NCBI GenBank assembly: GCA_028868555.1
Contig: JAGWUG010000027.1
Span: 1 to 8,429 of the forward strand
Direction of reading: 5' to 3'
Length of the DNA stretch: 8,429 nucleotides
From: Actinomycetales bacterium
GTDB taxonomy: Bacteria > Actinomycetota > Actinomycetes > Actinomycetales > Microbacteriaceae
The position numbers were made by a program, and so were the translations under genes. Of this stretch, positions 1-8,103 are shown piece by piece. Every line of letters starts with the position of its first letter. Position 1 is the stretch's first letter. The notes under the pieces were generated by a model. That model ran no database searches. It was not told the origin of the DNA and saw only the letters and a program-made list of their open reading frames with translations.

Positions 1-389
1 TGCTGGATGCAAACGGGGTGACCGAGTTTGACGCCATCGGTGGACTAACCATGGGCGCGGACCCGGTGGCCACCGCCGTAATGCACCAGGCAGCCGCCCG
101 CGGCCGCAGCATCGATGCCTTTGTGGTGCGCAAGCAGGCCAAGGCTCACGGCATGGGGCGCCAGGTTGAAGGCCCTGACGTGAAGGGTCGCCGCGTTGTA
201 GTGGTTGAGGACACCAGCACCACCGGAGGCTCGCCGCTCACCGCGGCCGAGGCCCTCGAGCAGGCCGGCGCAATCATCGTCGCCGTTGCCACAGTTGTGG
301 ATCGTTCCACCGGTGCCCAGCAGGTTATTGAGGCCAAGGGCTACAAGTACCTGAGCGCGGTTGGCCTGGGAGACCTCGGCCTCGCATAA
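1..389 (+). CDS. pyrE: Orotate phosphoribosyltransferase, C-terminal part (5' end outside window)
   Basis: Transfers the phosphoribosyl group of PRPP to orotate to give OMP in de novo pyrimidine synthesis (cytoplasmic). The reading frame is open from base 3, giving 128 codons before TAA at 387-389, so the true start lies upstream; the GTG at 18 is internal. Seen in sequence: DAIGGLTMGADPVA near the left edge, a family-typical segment; the RK..K.HG catalytic-loop pattern (VVRKQAKAHG, about 126-155); and the PRPP-binding motif VVVVEDTSTTGGS at 195-233, with the acidic pair ED followed by TSTTGGS. The C-terminus (GYKYLSAVGLGDLGLA) is of normal type. The gene is closed by a hairpin terminator 17 nt after the stop, so it is probably transcribed separately from the nrd operon. 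Pyrimidine supply and nucleotide reduction are metabolically adjacent, but I see no regulatory link between the two. Identification is firm; only the N-terminal third is unseen. Confidence 0.95.
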   Translation, partial: LDANGVTEFDAIGGLTMGADPVATAVMHQAAARGRSIDAFVVRKQAKAHGMGRQVEGPDVKGRRVVVVEDTSTTGGSPLTAAEALEQAGAIIVAVATVVDRSTGAQQVIEAKGYKYLSAVGLGDLGLA

Positions 390-405
390 ACAGTGGTTTT
401 ACCTT

Positions 406-433
406 AAAACGGGGTCGGCTTCGACCCCGTTTT
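406..433 (+). terminator. Rho-independent terminator after pyrE
   Basis: A perfect 12-bp stem, AAAACGGGGTCG pairing with CGACCCCGTTTT, closes on a GCTT tetraloop. The 3' arm runs into five T residues (430-434). The A-tract on the 5' side means it could also terminate transcripts from the opposite strand. It lies 17 nt after the pyrE stop codon and isolates pyrE from the nrd promoter region. Confidence 0.93.
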
Positions 434-457
434 TACGTTTCCAAGGTAAATAAATTA

Positions 458-470
458 CGAAATTATTTCG
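458..470. promoter_or_regulatory. 13-bp palindrome upstream of the NrdR sites, unknown factor
   Basis: CGAAAT-T-ATTTCG is a perfect 6-bp inverted repeat around a single T, in an AT-rich stretch between the pyrE terminator and the first NrdR box (centre about 44 bp upstream of that box's centre). Its size and position would suit an operator or activator site for the nrd promoter. It does not fit the actinobacterial LexA spacing (CGAA-N6-TTCG; here N5), and I recognise no Fur-, IdeR- or MntR-type consensus. It could be a chance AT-rich palindrome. Confidence 0.3.
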
Positions 471-500
471 ACACGCCGATTAAGTGGATATGGGCCCAAA

Positions 501-516
501 ACACTAGATATAGTGT
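501..516. promoter_or_regulatory. NrdR box 1
   Basis: ACACTAGATATAGTGT matches the published NrdR-box consensus acaCwAtATaTwGtgt at 15 of 16 positions; the only departure is G at position 7. NrdR is the zinc-finger/ATP-cone repressor that senses nucleotide levels and silences ribonucleotide reductase operons. The site lies 182 nt upstream of nrdH, the first gene of the RNR operon, exactly where such a site is expected. The nrdR gene itself is not in this window. Confidence 0.92.
509..514 (+). promoter_or_regulatory. Candidate -10 element of the nrd operon promoter
   Basis: TATAGT inside NrdR box 1 matches a sigma-70-type -10 hexamer at 5 of 6 positions. It would place the start of transcription near 520, between the two NrdR boxes, so bound repressor would cover the promoter. 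I find no convincing -35 hexamer at the usual distance, so this is only the best available candidate. Confidence 0.3.
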
Positions 517-531
517 TCTTACGAAGAAATA

Positions 532-547
532 GACCTAGAACTAGGGA
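532..547. promoter_or_regulatory. NrdR box 2 (degenerate, correctly spaced)
   Basis: The 16-mer GACCTAGAACTAGGGA contains the perfect palindrome CCTAG-AA-CTAGG. Its core, CTAGAACTAG (535-544), is identical to the core of box 1, CTAGATATAG (504-513), at 8 of 10 positions. The two palindrome centres are exactly 31 bp apart (three helical turns) and 15 bp separate the boxes. That is the known geometry of paired NrdR sites. The outer bases match the consensus poorly (8 of 16 overall), so the call rests mainly on spacing and shared core. Confidence 0.75.
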
Positions 548-697
548 TGTAAGCTGTATTTCGGCTGAAATCCTCGGATCCGGTTTGTCAGCGAAACCGC
601 ATCGTCAGTGATGATGAGCGGCATCGGTGATGACAGTGGCCAGCACAGGCCGCGGAACCAAGCACTAGCGAGGGTTAGGGAACAAGAAAGATTGAAA
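548..697 (+). other. Non-coding leader of the nrd operon with small hairpins and an imperfect repeat
   Basis: About 150 nt lie between the second NrdR box and the nrdH start, with no convincing gene. Visible structure: a 5-bp hairpin at 552-566; a 6-bp hairpin CGGTTT/AAACCG at 581-599 with a 7-nt loop; a GATG/CATC hairpin at 613-625; and GGCC/GGCC at 638-651. An imperfect direct repeat, GCATCG-(TCA)-GTGATGA (599-614) and GCATCG-GTGATGA (621-633), gives alternative CATC/GATG pairings. None matches a riboswitch class I can recognise, including cobalamin. An in-frame GTG at 608 would lengthen NrdH by 30 residues, but those residues resemble nothing in the family. Confidence 0.4.
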
Positions 698-931
698 ATG
701 ACTACCGACAACACCGTGGTTTACACCCTTCCATCGTGCGTCCAGTGCGACAGCACCAAGCGCTTGCTGAAGCGCGAGAACATCTCGTTCACCGAGGTTG
801 ACCTGAGCCAGGACGAAGAGGCCATGGCTATGGTTCGCTCGCTCGGCTACAGCGCCGCTCCGGTTGTCATCTCGGGTGACAAGCACTGGTCGGGCTTCAA
901 GATGGACAACATCCTCTCCCTAGCTTCCTAA
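698..931 (+). CDS. nrdH: Glutaredoxin-like protein NrdH
   Basis: Small thioredoxin-fold protein (77 aa) that passes electrons, usually from thioredoxin reductase, to the class Ib ribonucleotide reductase NrdEF in the cytoplasm. Seen: strand VVYTLPSC; the redox motif C14-V-Q-C17, the form typical of NrdH; the cis-proline segment SAAPVV (about residues 51-56); and the C-terminal pattern HWSGFKMDNI, the NrdH equivalent of WSGFRPDKI. The ATG at 698 is chosen because it gives the family's usual length and has AAGAAAG (684-690) 7 nt upstream; a GTG at 608 would add 30 unrelated residues. It is the first gene of the nrdHIEF-mntH operon, behind the paired NrdR boxes, and nrdI follows after 27 nt. All four of its lysines are AAG, unlike nrdI. 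Confidence 0.95.
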   Translation: MTTDNTVVYTLPSCVQCDSTKRLLKRENISFTEVDLSQDEEAMAMVRSLGYSAAPVVISGDKHWSGFKMDNILSLAS

Positions 932-958
932 TCCAAATAGACGATCCGGATACAGATC

Positions 959-1396
959 GTGTTTGACATCGTCTATTTCTCCAGCACCTCAGAAAACACA
1001 AAAAGGTTTGTTGACAAACTCGGTTTGGTTTCCAGGCGTATCCCGCTGCTAACCAAAGATGTGGAAGGTTTCCACATCTCCACCCCGAGTGTGTTGGTTC
1101 TCCCCACCTATGGCGGCGGGGAGGACAAACGAGCGGTTCCCATTCAGGTAATCAAATTCCTGAATGACCCCGTCAACCGGAGCTTGATTGTCGGAGTAAT
1201 CGCCACCGGCAACACCAACTTCGGAACTACCTACGCCGTGGCTGGTGATATCGTCTCCGCAAAGCTTCAGGTTCCTCTCCTCTACAGAGTGGAAATCCTA
1301 GGCACCCCAAATGACATCTTCGAAGTAAAAGAAAGACTCCAGAAACTATGGGACCTACAGCAGAACTCGCACCAGAGTCCAGCATTCTCAAGCTAG
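959..1396 (+). CDS. nrdI: Flavodoxin-like NrdI, activator of class Ib RNR
   Basis: FMN protein (145 aa) that supplies the oxidant to assemble the Mn(III)2-tyrosyl radical cofactor of NrdF. Seen: the phosphate-binding loop [10 protein letters not shown] (about residues 8-17), the loop PTYGGGEDK (about 49-57), ATGNTNFG (about 82-89), and [16 protein letters not shown] near the end, all family signatures. The start is GTG at 959; the next residues (FDIVYFSS) match the usual NrdI N-terminus, and only a poor GGA (948-950) precedes it. Odd: codon use is unlike all neighbours. Seven of 8 lysines are AAA (the surrounding genes use AAG essentially without exception) and 4 of 7 arginines are AGA/AGG. 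The 3' end overlaps the longer form of nrdE by 49 nt. This could reflect low expression or separate ancestry; the protein itself looks intact. Confidence 0.94.
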   Translation: MFDIVYFSSTSENTKRFVDKLGLVSRRIPLLTKDVEGFHISTPSVLVLPTYGGGEDKRAVPIQVIKFLNDPVNRSLIVGVIATGNTNFGTTYAVAGDIVSAKLQVPLLYRVEILGTPNDIFEVKERLQKLWDLQQNSHQSPAFSS

Positions 1397-3525
1397 ACGA
1401 CAACGCTCTTGAGAGCGCGATGAGCTACCACGAGCTCAACGCCATGATCAACCTGTGGTCGGCCGACGGCAAGATGCAGATTGAGAAGGACAAGCTGGCG
1501 GTACACAAGTACTTCCTGGACCACGTCAACCTCAACACCGTGTTCTTCCACTCGCTGCGCGAGCGCCTGAGCTACCTCGTTGAGCACCAGTACTACGAGC
1601 AGCAGGTTCTGGACCAGTACTCGTTCAACTACATCGAGAAGCTGCACAACCTGGCCTACTCCAAGAAGTTCCGCTTTGAGACCTTCCTGGGTGCCTACAA
1701 GTTCTACACCTCGTACGCCCTGAAGACTTTCGATGGCAGCCGCTACCTGGAGCGCTTCGAGGACCGCGTAGTCATGGTTGCCCTCACCCTGGCCAACGGT
1801 GACGAGCGCTTCGCCACTCACCTGATGGAAGAGATCATCTCCGGTCGCTTCCAGCCAGCCACCCCAACCTTCCTCAACTGTGGAAAGAAGCAGCGCGGCG
1901 AGCTCGTCTCCTGCTTCCTGCTCCGCATTGAGGACAACATGGAGTCCATCTCCCGCGCCATCAACTCCTCGCTCCAGCTGTCCAAGCGCGGCGGTGGCGT
2001 TGCCCTGAGCCTCAGCAACATCCGTGAGCACGGCGCACCGATCAAGCAGATCGAGGGCCAGAGCTCGGGAATCATCCCGGTCATGAAGCTTCTGGAAGAC
2101 TCCTTCAGCTACGCCAACCAGCTGGGTGCTCGTCAGGGTGCCGGTGCTGTTTACCTGAACGCTCACCACCCAGACATCATGCGCTTCCTCGACACCAAGC
2201 GTGAGAACGCCGACGAGAAGATCCGCATCAAGTCGCTGTCCATCGGTGTGGTAGTTCCAGACGTAACCCTGGAGCTGGCCCGCAACAACGAGGACATGTA
2301 CCTCTTCTCCCCATATGACGTTGAGCGCGTTTACGGCATCCCATTCGGCGACATCTCGGTGACCGAGAAGTACCAGGAGATGGTGGACGACCCACGCATC
2401 AAGAAGACCAAGATCAAGGCTCGCGTGCTCTTCGAGCGCATCGCCGAGCTGCAGTTCGAGTCGGGCTACCCATACGTAATGTACGAGGACACCGTGAACG
2501 CGGCCAACCCAATCAAGGGTCGCATCAACATGTCCAACCTCTGCTCCGAGATCCTCCAGGTGAACACTCCAACCACCTACAACGAGGACCTCAGCTACGC
2601 GAACATCGGTAAGGACATCAGCTGCAACCTCGGTTCGCTGAACATCGCCCTCACCATGGACGGTGGCAACCTGGGTCAGACCGTCGACATCTCCATCCGC
2701 GCCCTCTCGGCCGTGAGCGAGATGAGCGACATTGAGTCGGTTCGTTCCATCGCAGACGGCAACGCCAAGAGCCACGCCATCGGCCTCGGCCAGATGAACC
2801 TCCACGGCTACCTAGCCCGCGAGCACATCCACTACGGTTCCGAAGAAGGCATCGACTTCACGAACATCTACTTCTACACCGTGCTGTTCCACGCCATCAA
2901 GGCTTCCAACCAGATCGCAATCGAGCGCAAGCAGGCCTTCGATGGCTTCGAGGACTCCAAGTACGCCACCGGTGAGTTCTTCCAGAAGTACATCAAGCAG
3001 GTTTGGGCCCCGGAGACCACCAAGGTCAAGGAGATCTTCAAGAACGCCAAGATCGCCATCCCAACTCAGCACGACTGGGAGAAGCTGGCCAAGTCGGTTG
3101 CCAAGCACGGTATCTACAACCAGAACCTGCAGGCAGTTCCACCAACCGGTTCCATCTCGTACATCAACAACTCCACCTCGTCGATCCACCCTGTGGCCTC
3201 GAAGATCGAGATCCGCAAGGAAGGAAAGCTGGGTCGCGTTTACTACCCGGCTCCATTCCTGAGCGACGACACCAACGAGTTCTACGAGGACGCCTACGAG
3301 GTTGGTCCAGAGAAGATCATCGACACCTACGCGGCTGCAACCCAGCACGTGGACCAGGGTCTGTCCCTGACCCTGTTCTTCAAGGACACCGCCACCACTC
3401 GTGATGTCAACCGCGCCCAGATCTACGCCTGGCGCAAGGGCATCAAGACCATTTACTACATCCGCATTCGTCAGCAGGCGCTGGCCGGCACCGAAGTTGA
3501 CGCTTGCGTCAGCTGCATGCTGTAG
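1348..3525 (+). CDS. nrdE: Class Ib ribonucleoside-diphosphate reductase, alpha subunit NrdE
   Basis: Catalytic subunit reducing NDPs to dNDPs. Numbered on the 725-aa form: thiyl-radical Cys399 within N397-L-C-S-E401, the redox pair Cys189 (LVSCFLLR) and Cys426 (ISCNLGSLN), and the C-terminal shuttle pair C720-V-S-C723 followed by M-L. The 210- and 27-residue spacings of the three core cysteines equal those I recall for Salmonella NrdE (178/388/415). Other family segments include [11 protein letters not shown] and [15 protein letters not shown]. There is no N-terminal ATP-cone, as expected for class Ib. The start is uncertain: ATG 1348 gives an N-terminal extension of the kind seen in actinobacterial NrdE, overlaps nrdI by 49 nt and has AAGAAAG 12 nt upstream; ATG 1420 (701 aa, MSYHELNAM) has GAGAG 4 nt upstream and no overlap. 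Proline is mostly CCA and lysine AAG, suggesting a strongly expressed gene. nrdF follows after 27 nt. Confidence 0.96.
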   Translation: MGPTAELAPESSILKLDDNALESAMSYHELNAMINLWSADGKMQIEKDKLAVHKYFLDHVNLNTVFFHSLRERLSYLVEHQYYEQQVLDQYSFNYIEKLHNLAYSKKFRFETFLGAYKFYTSYALKTFDGSRYLERFEDRVVMVALTLANGDERFATHLMEEIISGRFQPATPTFLNCGKKQRGELVSCFLLRIEDNMESISRAINSSLQLSKRGGGVALSLSNIREHGAPIKQIEGQSSGIIPVMKLLEDSFSYANQLGARQGAGAVYLNAHHPDIMRFLDTKRENADEKIRIKSLSIGVVVPDVTLELARNNEDMYLFSPYDVERVYGIPFGDISVTEKYQEMVDDPRIKKTKIKARVLFERIAELQFESGYPYVMYEDTVNAANPIKGRINMSNLCSEILQVNTPTTYNEDLSYANIGKDISCNLGSLNIALTMDGGNLGQTVDISIRALSAVSEMSDIESVRSIADGNAKSHAIGLGQMNLHGYLAREHIHYGSEEGIDFTNIYFYTVLFHAIKASNQIAIERKQAFDGFEDSKYATGEFFQKYIKQVWAPETTKVKEIFKNAKIAIPTQHDWEKLAKSVAKHGIYNQNLQAVPPTGSISYINNSTSSIHPVASKIEIRKEGKLGRVYYPAPFLSDDTNEFYEDAYEVGPEKIIDTYAAATQHVDQGLSLTLFFKDTATTRDVNRAQIYAWRKGIKTIYYIRIRQQALAGTEVDACVSCML

Positions 3526-5722
<2,197 letters not shown>

Positions 5723-5758
5723 GACGCGTGTCCAAAGGGTTTTCCCTAGTTCCTCCAT

Positions 5759-5764
5759 TAGCGT
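5759..5764 (+). promoter_or_regulatory. Candidate -10 for a leaderless transcript of the DUF3048 gene
   Basis: TAGCGT fits the TANNNT form of actinobacterial -10 elements and ends 6 nt before the ATG at 5771, the spacing seen in leaderless genes where transcription begins at the start codon. The hexamer lies in the loop of a small inverted repeat (CCTCCA 5752-5757, TGGAGG 5764-5769). A Shine-Dalgarno-like GGAGG (5765-5769) is also present but only 1 nt from the ATG, too close for normal use. No clear -35 is visible. Confidence 0.35.
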
Positions 5765-5770
5765 GGAGGC

Positions 5771-6859
5771 ATGTTCAGCACCTCCCGCGGTATCCGCGTA
5801 ATCACAGCAGTTCTCGCGGTTAACCTGGTGGGCGGGTGTGCCGCGGTGGCAGTAACCAACAACACCGATGGCGTTCAGCCTTCTGCTAGCAGCACACCGG
5901 CACCGGTGGTTGCGCCACTGACCGGCTTGGAATACCCGGCGGGCACCAACAATTTCTTGGCTGGCCCGGTGGTGATGGGCAAGATCGACAACTCTCCGGA
6001 GGCCCGCCCGCAGCAGGGCCTGAACTCCACCGATGTGGTCTTCGATGAGATGGTGGAGGGCGGCCTGACCCGCTTCCTTGCGGTCTGGCACTCCAAGATG
6101 CCTACCGAGTTTGGACCACTGCGATCGGTACGCCCCATGGACCCAGACCTCGCCACGGCGTTCGGCGGAATCATCAGCTACTCGGGTGGCCAGCGTCCAT
6201 TCGTAAACGCCATGCGAGCCACCGGCCTATACAACGCCGATGAGACTAGCGAGGTGGGCAAGGGCACCATGGAGCGTGTCAGCAACCGCGTTGCCCCGCA
6301 CAACCTCTTCGTGAAGGCACAGAACCTACAGGCCGCACACCTGCCACTCGGCGCACCAAAGCCTTTCCTCAGCTTCTTGAGCGATGCCCACGATGCCAAT
6401 GTGGTTTCGGCAGCTATCTCGGGAACCCCGGTACTGAGCGTGAAGGCTCAGTTCCCAGCTGCTACAGCGCTTTGGACCTGGCAGAACGGGCTCTGGCACC
6501 GCACTCAGGATGGAAAGGCCCTCACCGATGCTGCCGACGGCAAGCAGATCACCGCGGTGAATGTTGTTGTGCTGCGCGTGGCAATCGACCGCTCGTTCCG
6601 CGACCCAAAGTACGGCTTCGTCCCAAAGACTCTGCTTGAGGGCACCGGCAAGGGCACCGTGTTTGATGGCGGCAAGGCGCTCGACGTGACCTGGACCAAG
6701 TCCACTCAAGCCGGATACGTTCAGTTGACCGACTCCAAGGGTCAGACCGTCAGCCTGCTACCGGGAAACACCTGGTTTGAGCTGGTGCCAAGCGATGTGG
6801 GCAAGGTTACGGTAGCTGCGGCTCCCGGCCAGGCCGGAACTCCCACGCCAAAGTCTTAA
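5771..6859 (+). CDS. DUF3048 (YerB-family) lipoprotein
   Basis: A 362-aa protein predicted to be anchored on the outer face of the membrane. Residues 1-23 form a lipoprotein signal: R6 and R9, a hydrophobic core ITAVLAVNLV, then lipobox V-G-G-C23. A Ser/Pro/Ala-rich linker (about 35-48) follows. Then comes the DUF3048 N-terminal domain, beginning PLTGL (about 49), with the family signatures DNSPEARPQQGL, EGGLTRFLAVW and GPLRSVRP. The C-terminal domain (about 215-345) has WTWQNGLWHR, EGTGKGTVFDGGK and LLPGNTWFELVP. The biochemical function of the family is not established; relatives such as Bacillus YerB are envelope lipoproteins. No in-frame alternative start exists between the upstream stop (5759) and this ATG. 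It may be the last gene of the nrd-mntH transcript (48-nt gap) or have its own promoter. The last 53 nt overlap the convergent gene. Confidence 0.85.
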   Translation: MFSTSRGIRVITAVLAVNLVGGCAAVAVTNNTDGVQPSASSTPAPVVAPLTGLEYPAGTNNFLAGPVVMGKIDNSPEARPQQGLNSTDVVFDEMVEGGLTRFLAVWHSKMPTEFGPLRSVRPMDPDLATAFGGIISYSGGQRPFVNAMRATGLYNADETSEVGKGTMERVSNRVAPHNLFVKAQNLQAAHLPLGAPKPFLSFLSDAHDANVVSAAISGTPVLSVKAQFPAATALWTWQNGLWHRTQDGKALTDAADGKQITAVNVVVLRVAIDRSFRDPKYGFVPKTLLEGTGKGTVFDGGKALDVTWTKSTQAGYVQLTDSKGQTVSLLPGNTWFELVPSDVGKVTVAAAPGQAGTPTPKS

Positions 6860-8102
6860 CCTCGGCTGGGTCAACCAGTCCGGTGCTTGCTGCGGCATCG
6901 GTGGCAACTATTTCTACAATCCGGGCAGCTGCCTTGCCCGGGTATGGGCTGGCAGCGGCGCGTAGGCGGGCGACGGCTTCCGAGTAGTCGGGCAGGCCCT
7001 CGGTTCGAATCTCATCCAGCAGGTTCTCTAGTCCTGCAAACTCCGTGATGCGAATGTTGGCCGCTGCCGCGAGTTCGCCCAGCGGCGAAAACTCCCAGTG
7101 GTCCGGCTTCTCTAAGAACACGGTTGGGCGTCCGGTAACCAGCGGGTACTCGCCCAGGAACGAGATTCCGTCGGTGATTAGCAGGTCGGTTGCCTTGAAG
7201 AGGCTGGCGTAGTCACCGTCGGTGTGAATGGCGGTGTTGGGCAGGTCGTTCCAGTCTTCCAGCCAGTTTTCCATAGCCTCTTCGGTAAGCAGCCCGCGCT
7301 CAACCATGGTTCCGAATAGGAACGGGTGCGGGCGCAAGACAAAGTCAATATCTGGGTGGCGGAGAGCCAGGCCAAGCATCTGGGAGTGCATCTCTGGGAA
7401 CAACCCAAAGTTGAGCCAGCTGTTGTCGTAGGAGTGGTGCGGGGCCCAGACCAGGCGGAAGCGGCGGCCAGCCAGCGGTTGGTTTGGTCCTGGCGCAGCA
7501 GCACGAATCGGCCAGTCGCCAACACCCTCGTTGGCCAGGCGCAGCAGGTGGTCAATCTTGGGGGAACCGGTCAGGTGCACGTGACTGTTGCCGCGGTCGG
7601 TGTGCGCGTAGGCATCGAGGGCAGCGGCATCCTGGGTGAAAATCAACGATGCCACCTGGTGAGTGCGCTGTTCATAGAGGTGACCGGCCACGCCGGTTTC
7701 CCCCGGCTCGTTCACCAACGGCAGCGAGTAGTAGGGCACATACGCCACTCGAGTGAAGGCAGCCAAGTTTTCCGGACGGAAGGCGGGCGGGTAGTTGCGG
7801 CGCCAGGGATAGTTCACAAAGACGTAGTCGGGCGCCCAGGCCTTGAACTCGGCTAGGTCGGCCTCTGCATCGGCGGCAACCCCGGTCGCCAACCCTCGCA
7901 GCCTCCGATGCGGCACACCGTGGTGGTCCAGGAATTCGCTGGCCTTGTCTTCGCCACCAAACCCGGCATCACCAGTTAGGTGACGTGGAATGGTGAACAC
8001 CTGGGTTTCAAAGCGAGGGTCGGCGGCCATGATGCGCCAAACCTCATCGAGGGCGTCCCACGCCTCGAAGTAAAAGGTTAGAAAAGCTACCCGAATGGGC
8101 AC
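6807..8102 (-). CDS. CDP-glycerol glycerophosphotransferase-like / GT-B transferase
   Basis: A 431-aa soluble-looking protein resembling the TagB/TagF-type CDP-glycerol glycerophosphotransferase superfamily, which builds polyol-phosphate or related surface polymers. Seen: an N-terminal Rossmann-like start (IRVAFLTFYFEAWDAL), then in the C-terminal half VWAPHHSY (218-225), FVLRPHP (254-260), DLLITDGISFLGEY (306-319) and GRPTVFLE (324-331). These correspond to the family's W-A-P-H, R-P-H-P and D-L-L-I-T-D blocks. No signal peptide or membrane segment is evident. The substrate cannot be told from sequence, and no teichoic-acid or capsule genes are in view. The start is GTG at 8102, one base after the stop of the upstream VOC gene, so the two are cotranscribed and probably coupled. 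The last 16-17 codons lie opposite the 3' end of the DUF3048 gene and look non-conserved. It could equally be annotated as a polysaccharide-biosynthesis glycosyltransferase. Confidence 0.75.
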   Translation of the reverse strand: MPIRVAFLTFYFEAWDALDEVWRIMAADPRFETQVFTIPRHLTGDAGFGGEDKASEFLDHHGVPHRRLRGLATGVAADAEADLAEFKAWAPDYVFVNYPWRRNYPPAFRPENLAAFTRVAYVPYYSLPLVNEPGETGVAGHLYEQRTHQVASLIFTQDAAALDAYAHTDRGNSHVHLTGSPKIDHLLRLANEGVGDWPIRAAAPGPNQPLAGRRFRLVWAPHHSYDNSWLNFGLFPEMHSQMLGLALRHPDIDFVLRPHPFLFGTMVERGLLTEEAMENWLEDWNDLPNTAIHTDGDYASLFKATDLLITDGISFLGEYPLVTGRPTVFLEKPDHWEFSPLGELAAAANIRITEFAGLENLLDEIRTEGLPDYSEAVARLRAAASPYPGKAAARIVEIVATDAAASTGLVDPAEVKTLAWEFRPGREPQLP

Positions 8103-8103
8103 G

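Noticed and set aside
458..470. LexA (SOS) box
   Set aside because: The half-sites CGAA/TTCG are separated by 5 bases instead of 6 and lack the flanking C/G of the actinobacterial consensus.
608..697. GTG start at 608 extending NrdH by 30 residues
   Set aside because: The added residues do not resemble NrdH, the ATG at 698 has a reasonable ribosome site and gives the usual family length.
548..697. Cobalamin riboswitch controlling a B12-independent RNR
   Set aside because: A known regulatory theme, so I looked for the B12 box and flanking conserved blocks; a CAGTGGCC string is present but the rest of the consensus is not.
1393..2805. A 470-codon open frame on the minus strand opposite nrdE, and a 246-codon one at 2812-3552
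   Set aside because: They lie entirely antisense to an unmistakable nrdE, have low-complexity Val/Leu/Gly/Asp-rich composition, and result from the strong codon bias of nrdE keeping the opposite frame free of stops.
5734..5750. Terminator after mntH
   Set aside because: AGGG-TTTT-CCCT forms only a 4-bp stem and is not followed by a T-run, so it is unlikely to stop transcription.
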